Positions 15,005-24,303 of a stretch of DNA of 42,116 nt are shown piece after piece. The notes beneath the pieces are model-generated. The model did not search any database, was not told where the DNA came from, and saw nothing but the letters and a program-made list of their open reading frames with translations. The stretch is taken from assembly GCA_946481265.1 (NCBI GenBank), contig CAMLNE010000001.1, positions 1 through 42,116 on the forward strand, written 5' to 3'. Positions within the stretch are counted from its first letter, which is position 1. The number at the start of each line of letters is the position of its first letter. The DNA is from an uncultured Panacagrimonas sp. (GTDB taxonomy: Bacteria > Pseudomonadota > Gammaproteobacteria > Nevskiales > Nevskiaceae). The position numbers were made by a program, and so were the translations under genes.

Positions 15005-16345
15005 ATGTCGAAGAGCATGGAATCAAGCACGACCATTCCGACCCAGGCCAAGAGCATGCTCTGCCTGACCACGCTTGCCTGGACCGTATGTTTTGCGGTC
15101 TGGACGATCTTTTCGATTATCGGAGTGCAGATCCAGCAGGATCTGGGACTGTCCGAGACGCAGTTTGGCCTGCTGATTTCAATGCCGATCCTGACCGGGG
15201 CAATCGCCAGATTGCTGCTGGGCATTGCCGCCGAACGCTTTGGCCCCCGCCTGGTCAGCACGCTGACCATGCTGCTCACGGCCGGCGCAACCTGGATGTT
15301 GACCTGGGCCAATAGCTACGCCGGCTACCTGATGGCGGCGCTGGGTGTTGGCCTTGCCGGCGCGGTGTTCATCACCGGCATCAGCTTCATCGCCCGGTGG
15401 TACCCGAAGCAGCGGCATGGCTTCGCCTTCGGCCTTTTCGGTGTCGGGCAGGTGGGAGCCGCCATCACCAATTTCGGCGCGCCCCTTCTCATGGCGGCGC
15501 TTGGCTGGGTCGTCACTGCGCAGATCTACGCCATCGCCCTGGCCAGTGCCGCGGTGCTGTTCTGGCTGTTGACCACGGATGATCCGGAAACCATCGCCCG
15601 GCGCCAGAGTGGCGCGCGAGGAACCTCATTGGCCGACCAGATCCGACCGCTGCGGGTCCTTCGCGTGTGGCGCTTTGCGCTCTATTATTTCTTCGCCTTT
15701 GGTGCCTTCGTTGCACTGGCCTCCTGGCTGCCGCGCTACTACACCGGCTTCTATGGCCTGGACCTGGGCCAGGCCGGCATGCTCACCGCGGTGTTCTCGT
15801 TCTCGGCGGCGGTGTTTCGCGCCCTGGGCGGCTGGCTGTCCGATCGCTGGGGCCCGCGCCGGGTGATGTACATCACCTTCATCGTGTCGCTGGTCTGCCT
15901 GTTGCTGCTGTCCTATCCCCGGACCACCTACATCGTGCACGGCATGCGCGGGCCGATCGAGTTCAGCTTCGGCATGCCGCTGCCGGGGTTCGTGCTGATC
16001 AGCTTCGTGCTCGGCTTCGTCATGTCTCTGGGTATGGCAGCCGTGTACAAGCACCTTCCTGCCTATTTCCCGGACCATGTCGGCTCCGTCGGCGGCATGG
16101 TCGGCATGATCGGCGGTCTCGGCGGCTTCTTCCTGCCGATCGTCTTCGGCATCGTCAACGACCTGACCGGTATCTGGAACACGGCCTTCATGGCCTTGTT
16201 CGGACTGGTCGCCGTCAACCTGACCTGGATGCACCTGGCCATCCTGCGCATGGAACGCCGCAAGTATCCGGATCTCGGCGAGTTGCGGTACCTGCCGGAA
16301 GCGATGCCGGACGATGCCTCCGCCGCTGCATCCCGGCCGCGCTGA
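15005..16345 (+). CDS. narK: Nitrate/nitrite transporter, MFS NarK family
   Basis: The protein has 446 residues with about twelve hydrophobic helices. The MFS loop GIAAERFGPR and the NarK-like glycine-rich signatures GLAGAVFITGISFIARWYP and GSVGGMVGMIGGLGGFFLP are visible; the latter is the nitrate signature of NNP-family transporters. It is expected to import nitrate, with either proton symport or nitrite exchange. The start at 15005 is uncertain because no good ribosome-binding site is seen; 15017 is an alternative, and 14927 would leave almost no leader after the predicted promoter. It heads the nitrate respiration island under an FNR box. Confidence 0.88.
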   Translation: MSKSMESSTTIPTQAKSMLCLTTLAWTVCFAVWTIFSIIGVQIQQDLGLSETQFGLLISMPILTGAIARLLLGIAAERFGPRLVSTLTMLLTAGATWMLTWANSYAGYLMAALGVGLAGAVFITGISFIARWYPKQRHGFAFGLFGVGQVGAAITNFGAPLLMAALGWVVTAQIYAIALASAAVLFWLLTTDDPETIARRQSGARGTSLADQIRPLRVLRVWRFALYYFFAFGAFVALASWLPRYYTGFYGLDLGQAGMLTAVFSFSAAVFRALGGWLSDRWGPRRVMYITFIVSLVCLLLLSYPRTTYIVHGMRGPIEFSFGMPLPGFVLISFVLGFVMSLGMAAVYKHLPAYFPDHVGSVGGMVGMIGGLGGFFLPIVFGIVNDLTGIWNTAFMALFGLVAVNLTWMHLAILRMERRKYPDLGELRYLPEAMPDDASAAASRPR

Positions 16346-16354
16346 GCCAGGGCC

Positions 16355-17422
16355 ATGCGCCTGCTGCGCCGTTGCGGGGCCCTGCTGGACGAGGGGGCGG
16401 CGCAACTCTTCCCCGGCTACTTCGCGGTCACGATGGCGACCGGCGCGACCTCGATCGCCAGCCAGTTGCTGGGCCTTGCGATGCTCGCGCAGTTGCTGCT
16501 GCTGGCGAATCTGCTGGCCTATGCCTTGCTCTGGTGCCTGACCCTGACCCGCCTGGTGCGCTATCCCGGGCGGCTGGTCATGGACATGGTCGACCACGCC
16601 CGCGGCCCCGGCTTTTTCACCATCGTCGCCGGCACCGGCATCCTCGGCTCGCAGTTCATCGTGGTACTGGGCTGGCACACGGCCGCCAGCGGATTCTGGG
16701 TCCTCGCCACGGGCCTGTGGTGCGTGATCATGTACGCGTTCTTCATCGCCGTCACGGTACGCCAGCAGAAGCCGGCACTGGCCGGCGGCATCAACGGCGC
16801 CTGGCTGCTGGCCGCTGTCAGCACCCAGTCGGTCGCGATACTGACCGCCCTGTTGCCCGGCCACGGCGCGGCGGACCTGCAGCTGTTTTTCGCGCTGACC
16901 ATGTACCTGATCGGCTGCATGCTGTACATGGCGATCATCACGCTGATCTTCTACAGGTTGACGTTTCTGCGGGTGACCGCGGATGTGCTCACGCCGCCGT
17001 ACTGGATAAACATGGGCGCCGTCGCGATCACGACGCTGGCCGGCTCGACATTGATCATGCGTGCGCCGGACACCCTGCTGGAGGACTTTCTGCCCTTCCT
17101 GCGCGGGTTCACGCTGTTCTTCTGGGCCACCGCGACGTGGTGGGTGCCGTTTCTGATCGGCCTGATGCTCTGGCGCCATGTGCTGCGCCGGCATGCGCTG
17201 CACTATGAGCCGCAACTCTGGAGCATGGTCTTTCCGCTGGCCATGTACACCACGGGCACGTGGCGTCTGGCCGATGCGCTGCAGCTGCCATTTCTGCAGT
17301 GGATCCCCTGCATCTCGTTCTGGCTCGCGCTGTGTGCCTGGGTGCTGACGAGCCTGGCAATGGGCCTGCATTTCGTCCGGATCGCGCGGCGGATGCTGTG
17401 GCGGACGCAAGGGCAGGGATGA
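16355..17422 (+). CDS. TDT/SLAC1-family (TehA-like) membrane transporter
   Basis: The protein has 355 residues with about ten membrane helices and no signal peptide. The segment LFPGYFAVTMATGATSIA near the N-terminus is the hallmark first helix of the tellurite-resistance/dicarboxylate transporter (TDT) family, whose structurally known members (TehA, plant SLAC1) are anion channels. It starts nine bases after narK and ends about 150 bases before narG, so it is probably cotranscribed with narK under FNR control. A role in nitrate, nitrite or other anion flux is inferred from position; a dicarboxylate or sulfite exporter cannot be excluded. Confidence 0.75.
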   Translation: MRLLRRCGALLDEGAAQLFPGYFAVTMATGATSIASQLLGLAMLAQLLLLANLLAYALLWCLTLTRLVRYPGRLVMDMVDHARGPGFFTIVAGTGILGSQFIVVLGWHTAASGFWVLATGLWCVIMYAFFIAVTVRQQKPALAGGINGAWLLAAVSTQSVAILTALLPGHGAADLQLFFALTMYLIGCMLYMAIITLIFYRLTFLRVTADVLTPPYWINMGAVAITTLAGSTLIMRAPDTLLEDFLPFLRGFTLFFWATATWWVPFLIGLMLWRHVLRRHALHYEPQLWSMVFPLAMYTTGTWRLADALQLPFLQWIPCISFWLALCAWVLTSLAMGLHFVRIARRMLWRTQGQG

Positions 17423-17459
17423 CCGTCCGACAAGTCCACGCTGGCCACCCGCGTGCGGC

Positions 17460-17501
17460 CTGATCCAGATCAATTCCAGCCGCCGGGTTCTCAACTACGC
17501 T
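17460..17501 (+). promoter_or_regulatory. FNR box and -10 upstream of narG
   Basis: CTGATCCAGATCAA (17460-17473) is a near-consensus FNR box. TACGCT (17496-17501) begins 22 bases after it, the class II FNR spacing. The narG start is about 62 bases after the predicted transcript start, so narGHJI appears to have its own promoter in addition to that of narK. Confidence 0.78.
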
Positions 17502-17569
17502 CGACCCAGACCTGAGCCGACCCGGGACCTCCTGGGGGGCTTCCCGCACCGCATGCCCGGAGCGCATTG

Positions 17570-20500
17570 ATGAGTCATTTCCTGGATCACCTGACCTACT
17601 TTCGTCGGGAAAAGGAAACGTTCGCGGGGGGGCACGGCATCAAGACAGACGAGAGCCGCCGCTGGGAGGACGCGTACCGCAGCCGCTGGCAGCATGACCG
17701 CATCGTGCGTTCGACCCACGGGGTCAACTGCACCGGTTCCTGCTCCTGGAAGATCTACGTCAAGAACGGGCTGATCACCTGGGAGACCCAGCAGACCGAC
17801 TACCCGCGCACACGCCCGGGGCTGCCGAACCACGAGCCACGTGGCTGCGCCCGCGGCGCCAGCTACTCCTGGTATGTCTACAGCGCCAACCGCGTGAAAT
17901 ACCCGATGGTGCGCTCGCGGCTGATCAAGCTCTGGCGGGAAGCCCGCGCGCAGCATGCCGATCCGGTCGAAGCCTGGCGTGCCATCGTCGAGGATCCCGC
18001 CAAGGCCAGGAGCTACAAGGAGCGGCGAGGCCTGGGTGGCTTTATCCGCGGCGACTGGGAGGAAATCAACGAGATCATCGCCGCGGCCAATGTCTACACC
18101 GCCAAGCAGTACGGGCCGGACCGCATCGTCGGCTTCTCGCCGATTCCGGCGATGTCGATGGTCTCCTACGCCGCTGGCACGCGCTATCTGTCGCTGATCG
18201 GCGGAGTCTGCCTGAGCTTCTACGACTGGTACTGCGACCTGCCGCCGGCCAGTCCCCAGACCTGGGGCGAGCAGACCGACGTGCCCGAATCCGCGGACTG
18301 GTTCAATTCCACCTTCCTGATGATGTGGGGTTCGAACGTGCCGCAGACGCGCACGCCCGATGCGCACTTCATGACCGAGGCGCGCTACCGCGGCACCAAG
18401 ACGGTGACCGTGACGCCGGACTATTCCGAGGCCTCCAAATTCGGCGACATCTGGCTGAATCCCAAGCAGGGCACGGACTCGGCCATGGCCATGGCCATGG
18501 GCCACGTGATCCTCAAGGAATGGCATGTCGAAGGCAGAAGCGCGTACTTCGACGACTACGTGCGCCGCTACACCGATCTGCCTTCGCTGGTGCTGCTCGA
18601 CGAGCAGGACGGCCGGCTGGTGCCGGGCCGTTACCTGCGCGCCTCGGACCTGGAGGCTGGCGCCGGGCAGCAGCACGCCGAGTGGAAGACCCTGGCCCGT
18701 GACGAGGCCAGCGACCGTGTCGTCGTGCCGCGCGGCTCCATCGGCTTTCGCTGGAGCGAGGAACGTGGTCACTGGAACCTCGAGCCCAAGGACAGCGAAG
18801 GGCAGGGCATCCGCCTGGCGCTGAGCCAGCTCGACAATCGCGACGAAGTGGCCGGCGTCGCCTTTCCCTACTTCGGCGGCGGCGGCAACGCCCACTGGGC
18901 GCACACCGAACATGACCCGATCCAGCTGCGCAACGTGCCGGTGCGGCGCATGAGGCTGGCCGACGGCCGCGAGGTGCGCGTGGCCACGGTCTTCGATCTG
19001 ATGGTCGCCAATTACGGCATCGACCGCGGCCTGGGCGGTGGCAACGTGGCCGCGAGCTTCGACGATGACGTGCCCTATACGCCGGCATGGCAGGAGCGCA
19101 TCACCGGCGTGCCGCGCGAGAAGGTCATCACGGTGGCCCGCCAATTCGCCGAGAACGCGCACAAGACCAACGGCAAGTCGATGATCATCATCGGCGCGGC
19201 GATGAACCACTGGTACCACATGGACATGAACTACCGCGGCGTCATCAAGATGCTGATGATGTGCGGTTGCGTGGGCGTGTCCGGCGGCGGCTGGGCGCAT
19301 TACGTGGGCCAGGAGAAGCTGCGTCCGCAGACGGGCTGGACGCCGCTGGCCTTCGCGCTGGACTGGCACCGTCCGCCCCGGCACATGAACGGCACCTCGT
19401 TCTTCTACAACCACAGCAGCCAATGGCGGTACGAAAAGCTGGAGGTGTCCGAACTGCTCTCGCCGCTGGCCCGGGAGGAGGACTTCCACGGCAGCTTCAT
19501 CGATTTCAACGTCCGTGCCGAGCGCATGGGCTGGCTGCCCTCGGCCCCGCAGCTCTCGCGCAACCCGCTGGAGATCGGCCGCGAGGCCAAGGCTGCCGGC
19601 GTCGATCCGAAGGACTACGTGGTCGAGAAGCTCAAATCCGGCGAGCTGGCCTTTGCCAGCGAAGACCCCGACAACCCCGCGAAGTTCCCGCGCAACATGT
19701 TCGTCTGGCGCTCGAATCTCCTGGGGTCTTCCGGCAAGGGCCACGAGTACATGCTGCGCTACCTGCTGGGCACTGAAAACGGTATCCAGGGCAAGGATCT
19801 GGGCGAGTGCGACGCGCAGAAACCCGAGGAGGTGAAGTGGCGCGAGGCCGCCCGCGGCAAGCTGGACCTGCTGGTAACGCTGGACTTTCGCATGTCCACC
19901 ACCTGCATGTACTCGGACATCGTGCTGCCCACCGCGACCTGGTACGAGAAGCACGATCTCAACACCTCGGACATGCATCCCTTCATCCACCCGCTGACCG
20001 CGGCCGTGGACCCGGCCTGGGAATCACGCTCGGACTGGGACATCTACAAGGGCATCGCGAAGAAATTCTCCGAGCTCGTCGAGGGACATCTGGGCACCGA
20101 AACCGATGTGGTGACGCTGCCGTTGCAGCATGACTCGCCAGCGGAGCTCGGCCAGGCCCTGGACGTCAAGGACTGGAAACGCGGTGAATGCGAAGCGCTG
20201 CCGGGCAGGACCATGCCGAGCATCCTCGCCATCGAGCGCCACTACCCGGAAACCTACGCCCGCTTCACGGCGCTGGGTCCGCTGATGGAGAGCGCCGGCA
20301 ATGGGGGCAAGGGTCTGGCCTGGAATACCGACGAGGAAGTGCAGGCCCTGGGCGAACTCAACGGCCGCCACCGGGAGGGTGCGAACCAGGGCAGGCCGAA
20401 GATCGAGTCGGCCATCGACGCCGCCGAGACCATCCTGATGCTGGCGCCGGAAACCAACGGCAGGGTCGCGATGAAGTCCTGGGCGGCCCTGGGCAAGGCG

Positions 20501-21313
20501 ACCGGCCGCGACCATACACACCTGGTGGCCGGACATGCCTCGGAGAAGCTGCGCTTCAGCGATCTCGTGGCCCAGCCGCGCAAGATCTACTCCTCACCGA
20601 TCTGGTCCGGCATCGAGTCCGAGAAGGTCTGCTACAACGCCGGCTGGACCAACGTCAACGAGCTGATCCCCTGGCGCACCCTGACCGGCCGCCAGCAGTT
20701 CTACCAGGACCATGCCTGGCTGCGCGCCTTCGGCGAGCAGCTGTGTGTCTACAAGCCGCCCGTTGATCTGAAGACGATCCAGCCGATCCTGGGCAAGCGC
20801 GGCAACGGCAACCCGGAGATCGTGCTGAATTTCATCACCCCGCACCAGAAGTGGGGCATCCACAGCACCTACACCGACAACCTGCTGATGCTGACGCTGT
20901 CGCGTGGCGGGCCGATCGTCTGGATCTCCGAGGTGGATGCGAAGAAGGCCGGCCTGCGCGACAACGACTGGATCGAGGCCTACAACATCAACGGCGCCAT
21001 CACCGCCCGCGCGGTGGTCAGTCAGCGCGTGCCCGAGGGCATGTCGATGATGTACCACGCCCAGGAGAAGATCGTGAACACGCCGGGCTCGGAGATAACC
21101 GGCATGCGCGGCGGCATCCACAACTCGGTGACGCGCACTGTGCTCAAACCCACGCACATGGTGGGTGGCTACGCCCACCTGAGCTATTCCTTCAACTACT
21201 ACGGCACGGTCGGCGCCAACCGCGACGAATTCATCATCGTGCGCAAGATGAACAAGGTCGACTGGATGGACGGGGAGTCGCCCGGCGATTCGCTGCCCGG
21301 GGAGAGTGCGTAA
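17570..21313 (+). CDS. narG: Respiratory nitrate reductase, alpha subunit
   Basis: The protein has 1247 residues, the same as E. coli NarG. It is the molybdenum bis-MGD subunit that reduces nitrate to nitrite at the cytoplasmic face. The FS0 iron-sulfur ligands H50, C54, C58 and C93 are present, shifted by one from E. coli. D223 in FYDWYCDLPPASPQTWGEQ matches the molybdenum ligand Asp222. No twin-arginine signal is present, in line with the membrane-bound Nar type. The ATG at 17570 is preceded by GGAG with seven bases spacing. The stop overlaps the ATG of narH by one base. Confidence 0.98.
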   Translation: MSHFLDHLTYFRREKETFAGGHGIKTDESRRWEDAYRSRWQHDRIVRSTHGVNCTGSCSWKIYVKNGLITWETQQTDYPRTRPGLPNHEPRGCARGASYSWYVYSANRVKYPMVRSRLIKLWREARAQHADPVEAWRAIVEDPAKARSYKERRGLGGFIRGDWEEINEIIAAANVYTAKQYGPDRIVGFSPIPAMSMVSYAAGTRYLSLIGGVCLSFYDWYCDLPPASPQTWGEQTDVPESADWFNSTFLMMWGSNVPQTRTPDAHFMTEARYRGTKTVTVTPDYSEASKFGDIWLNPKQGTDSAMAMAMGHVILKEWHVEGRSAYFDDYVRRYTDLPSLVLLDEQDGRLVPGRYLRASDLEAGAGQQHAEWKTLARDEASDRVVVPRGSIGFRWSEERGHWNLEPKDSEGQGIRLALSQLDNRDEVAGVAFPYFGGGGNAHWAHTEHDPIQLRNVPVRRMRLADGREVRVATVFDLMVANYGIDRGLGGGNVAASFDDDVPYTPAWQERITGVPREKVITVARQFAENAHKTNGKSMIIIGAAMNHWYHMDMNYRGVIKMLMMCGCVGVSGGGWAHYVGQEKLRPQTGWTPLAFALDWHRPPRHMNGTSFFYNHSSQWRYEKLEVSELLSPLAREEDFHGSFIDFNVRAERMGWLPSAPQLSRNPLEIGREAKAAGVDPKDYVVEKLKSGELAFASEDPDNPAKFPRNMFVWRSNLLGSSGKGHEYMLRYLLGTENGIQGKDLGECDAQKPEEVKWREAARGKLDLLVTLDFRMSTTCMYSDIVLPTATWYEKHDLNTSDMHPFIHPLTAAVDPAWESRSDWDIYKGIAKKFSELVEGHLGTETDVVTLPLQHDSPAELGQALDVKDWKRGECEALPGRTMPSILAIERHYPETYARFTALGPLMESAGNGGKGLAWNTDEEVQALGELNGRHREGANQGRPKIESAIDAAETILMLAPETNGRVAMKSWAALGKATGRDHTHLVAGHASEKLRFSDLVAQPRKIYSSPIWSGIESEKVCYNAGWTNVNELIPWRTLTGRQQFYQDHAWLRAFGEQLCVYKPPVDLKTIQPILGKRGNGNPEIVLNFITPHQKWGIHSTYTDNLLMLTLSRGGPIVWISEVDAKKAGLRDNDWIEAYNINGAITARAVVSQRVPEGMSMMYHAQEKIVNTPGSEITGMRGGIHNSVTRTVLKPTHMVGGYAHLSYSFNYYGTVGANRDEFIIVRKMNKVDWMDGESPGDSLPGESA

Positions 21314-22869
21314 TGAAAGTACGGGCGCAGATCGGCAAGGTCCTGAACCTGGACAAGTGCATCGGATGCCACACCTGCTCGGTGACCTGCAAGAACGTCT
21401 GGACATCCCGGGAGGGCGTGGAATACGCCTGGTTCAACAACGTCGAGACCAAACCCGGTGTCGGCTACCCCAAGAACTGGGAGAACCAGGAGCGCTACAA
21501 GGGTGGCTGGACGCTCAAGGGCGAGCGCCTGCAGCCGCGCATCGGCGGACGCTGGCGGGTGCTGGCCAACATCTTCGCCAACCCGGACATGCCATCCATC
21601 GATGACTATTACGAACCGTGGAAGTACGACTACGCCTGGATTCAGAAGGCGGGTCACACCAAGACCATGCCCACCGCACGGCCACGCTCCTGGCTGACCG
21701 ACAAGCGTATGGAGAAGATCGAATGGGGCCCGAACTGGGAGGAAATCCTCGGCACCGAGTTCGAGCACCGCTCCAAGGACAGCAACTTCGAGGGTGTGCA
21801 GAAGGAGATCTACGGGCAGTTCGAAAACACCTTCATGATGTACCTGCCGCGGCTGTGCGAGCACTGCCTGAATCCCACCTGCGTTGCGGCCTGTCCCTCC
21901 GGCGCGATCTACAAACGCGAAGAAGACGGGATCGTGCTGATCGACCAGGACAAGTGCCGCGGCTGGCGCATGTGCGTCTCGGGCTGTCCCTACAAGAAGA
22001 TCTACTACAACTGGCGCAGCGGAAAATCGGAGAAATGCACCTTCTGCTATCCGCGCATCGAGGTCGGCGAACCGACCGTCTGCTCGGAAACCTGCGTTGG
22101 GCGCATCCGCTATCTGGGCGTCATGCTGTATGACGCCGACCGTATCGAGGAAGCGGCGAGCGTGCCCAACGAACAGGACCTGTACCAGGCCCAGCTCGAC
22201 ATCTTCCTCGATCCCAACGATCCGGAGGTCATCGCCGCGGCCCGCGCCGAGGGCATTCCCGAGGACTGGCTCAAGGCCGCGCGGCAGTCGCCGGTATACA
22301 AGATGGCGGTGGAGTGGAAGATCGCCTTCCCGCTGCACCCGGAGTACCGCACGCTGCCGATGGTCTGGTACTGCCCGCCGCTGTCGCCCATCCAGTCCGC
22401 CGCCGAGGCCGGCAAGATCGGCTACAACGGAGAGATCCCGGACGTCGGAAGCCTGCGCATCCCGGTGCGCTACCTGGCGAACATGCTGACGGCCGGCGAG
22501 GAGGCGCCGGTCACGCTGGCGCTGGAACGCATGCTGGCGATGAGGGCGTTCATGCGCAGCCGCCACGTCGACGGCCGCGAGAACCTCGAGGTGCTCGAGC
22601 GGGTCGGGTTGGACGTGGCCACGGTCGAAGACATGTACCGCTACATGGCCATTGCCAACTACGAGGACCGCTTCGTCATCCCCAGCAACAAGCGCGAATA
22701 CGCGCACTCCATCTACGACGGCATCAGCGAGCGTGGCGGCTGCGGCTTCTCCTTCGGGAATGGCTGCAACTCCGGCAGCGCCGACGTCTTCGGTGGGCGG
22801 CCGAGCAGCGCGCGCAAGTTCTTCCCGATCCGGCTGGAGAAGCTCCTCGAAAAGAAGGTGAAACCGTGA
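21313..22869 (+). CDS. narH: Respiratory nitrate reductase, beta (iron-sulfur) subunit
   Basis: The protein has 518 residues. Four cysteine clusters ligate the iron-sulfur centres that pass electrons from NarI to NarG. The first is C16, C19, C22, C26; later groups include CEHCLNPTCVAACP and CRGWRMCVSGCP. In the latter a tryptophan stands where a cysteine would be, the known signature of the [3Fe-4S] centre of NarH. The ATG overlaps the narG stop (TAATG), and the stop overlaps the narJ start, so the four subunits are translationally coupled. Confidence 0.97.
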   Translation: MKVRAQIGKVLNLDKCIGCHTCSVTCKNVWTSREGVEYAWFNNVETKPGVGYPKNWENQERYKGGWTLKGERLQPRIGGRWRVLANIFANPDMPSIDDYYEPWKYDYAWIQKAGHTKTMPTARPRSWLTDKRMEKIEWGPNWEEILGTEFEHRSKDSNFEGVQKEIYGQFENTFMMYLPRLCEHCLNPTCVAACPSGAIYKREEDGIVLIDQDKCRGWRMCVSGCPYKKIYYNWRSGKSEKCTFCYPRIEVGEPTVCSETCVGRIRYLGVMLYDADRIEEAASVPNEQDLYQAQLDIFLDPNDPEVIAAARAEGIPEDWLKAARQSPVYKMAVEWKIAFPLHPEYRTLPMVWYCPPLSPIQSAAEAGKIGYNGEIPDVGSLRIPVRYLANMLTAGEEAPVTLALERMLAMRAFMRSRHVDGRENLEVLERVGLDVATVEDMYRYMAIANYEDRFVIPSNKREYAHSIYDGISERGGCGFSFGNGCNSGSADVFGGRPSSARKFFPIRLEKLLEKKVKP

Positions 22870-23600
22870 GCCAGCTCAGTCTGCGGGTCATTTCCCGGTT
22901 GATGGCGTATCCCACCGCGACCCTGCAGGCCGCGGTACCCGAGATGCGTTCGGCACTGATCGATGAAGCGGCGCTGCCGTCGATACATCTGGAGGCCCTG
23001 GATGCCTTGCTCGGCACCATCGCGGCCACGCCGCTGTTGACCCTGCAGGAGCGCTACGTCGAGACCTTCGACCGGGGCCGCAACCTGTCCCTGCACCTGT
23101 TCGAGCACGTGCACGGGGAATCGCGTGATCGCGGCCAGGCCATGGTCGATCTGATGAACCACTACCACGCCCACGGCTGCCTGCTGGACGCCCATGAACT
23201 GCCCGACCACCTGCCCCTGATGCTGGAGTTCATGTCCACGCAAAGCCGCGAGGAATCGCGCGGGCTGCTGGAGGACGCGATGCCGGTCCTGGTGCTGCTC
23301 GGCGCGCGACTTCGCGAGAGCGGCGGTGACTACGCGGCGCTGTTCGAAGCCCTGGAGAGCCTGGGCACGGCCCCGGCCGAGGCCGAGGCGATGCGCCGCC
23401 AGGCGGCGGCCGAGGGCCCGGACGAGACGATCGAAAGGATGGACGACATCTGGGAAGAGGAGCAGGTCACCTTCCTCGGCAACAGCAATCCCGCCGGCAG
23501 TGGATGCACGGCGCAGCCCGCCGGTCCGCAGGTGGCCACCGAGCAGCCGGTGCAATGGATGGGCCGGGGATCCGCCAAACGCGGCTTCCTGCGTGCCTGA
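22866..23600 (+). CDS. narJ: Nitrate reductase molybdenum cofactor assembly chaperone
   Basis: The protein has 244 residues, all helical. NarJ is a cytoplasmic chaperone that binds the NarG N-terminus during cofactor insertion and is not part of the final enzyme. The family segments YVETFDRGRNLSLHLFEHVH and LPDHLPLMLEFMS are clear. The start is a GTG at 22866 overlapping the narH stop by four bases (GTGA). The last 40 residues are a low-complexity tail. Confidence 0.93.
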   Translation: MSQLSLRVISRLMAYPTATLQAAVPEMRSALIDEAALPSIHLEALDALLGTIAATPLLTLQERYVETFDRGRNLSLHLFEHVHGESRDRGQAMVDLMNHYHAHGCLLDAHELPDHLPLMLEFMSTQSREESRGLLEDAMPVLVLLGARLRESGGDYAALFEALESLGTAPAEAEAMRRQAAAEGPDETIERMDDIWEEEQVTFLGNSNPAGSGCTAQPAGPQVATEQPVQWMGRGSAKRGFLRA

Positions 23601-23614
23601 TGGAGTCCCCCGCC

Positions 23615-24295
23615 ATGGCTTACATCAACCAGTTTCTTTTCGGCGTGTTCCCCTTCATCGCCGGCAGTGTCTTCCTGCTCGGCTCCCTGCTGCGCTATGA
23701 GCGCGGCCAGTACACCTGGCGCGCCATGTCCAGCCAGACCTTCAGCTCCGGCCCGGCCTTTCGCTGGGCCAGCGTCGCCTTCCATGTCGGCATCCTGCTG
23801 CTGTTCTTCGGGCATTTCTTCGGCCTGCTGACACCGGCGCCGCTGTATCACGCGCTGGGGTTGTCCACCTCGGCCAAGCAATTGCTGGCCATCGTCGCCG
23901 GCGGCATCTTCGGCACGCTGTGTTTTCTCGGCCTGACCTATCTGCTCTACCGGCGCCTGTTCAACGAGCGGGTACGCGTCAACAGCGCACCGATGGACAC
24001 CTTCATCATTGCGCTCCTGTATCTGCAGGTGCTCACGGGACTGGCATCCATCGGGGTCTCCAAGGACCACATGGACGGTGCGGTCATGGTGCAGCTGGCC
24101 AACTGGGCCCAGCACATCGTCACCTTCCGGCCCAGCGGCTGGGAATACATTGCCGACGTGCACTGGATCTACAAGCTTCATGTCGTTCTCGGCATGCTCA
24201 TGTTCACCGCCTTTCCCTTCAGCCGCCTGGTGCACATCTGGAGCTGGCCGGTCGGCTATGTCCGGCGCCGCTACCAGGTCGTGCGCGGCCACTGA
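23615..24295 (+). CDS. narI: Respiratory nitrate reductase, gamma subunit (cytochrome b)
   Basis: The protein has 226 residues and five membrane helices. It oxidises quinol at the periplasmic side and holds two b hemes. The four heme ligands match E. coli NarI in spacing: H57 and H67 in the second helix region, and H189 and H207 (KLHVVLG to FSRLVHIWSW). The ATG at 23615 has GGAG eight bases upstream; an alternative ATG at 23600 overlaps the narJ stop. Confidence 0.95.
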   Translation: MAYINQFLFGVFPFIAGSVFLLGSLLRYERGQYTWRAMSSQTFSSGPAFRWASVAFHVGILLLFFGHFFGLLTPAPLYHALGLSTSAKQLLAIVAGGIFGTLCFLGLTYLLYRRLFNERVRVNSAPMDTFIIALLYLQVLTGLASIGVSKDHMDGAVMVQLANWAQHIVTFRPSGWEYIADVHWIYKLHVVLGMLMFTAFPFSRLVHIWSWPVGYVRRRYQVVRGH

Positions 24296-24303
24296 GACGA
24301 GCC

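Noticed and set aside
15626..17494. 622-codon leftward frame opposite narK and the TDT gene
   Set aside because: Composition (Q, H, R, G rich) is that of an antisense shadow; no domain seen.
18481..18502. Repeated GGCCAT units in narG
   Set aside because: They encode the conserved Ala-Met stretch AMAMAMG of NarG; no repeat element.
17495..19990. 831-codon leftward frame opposite narG
   Set aside because: narG is certain on the plus strand; this frame lacks a start signal and domains.
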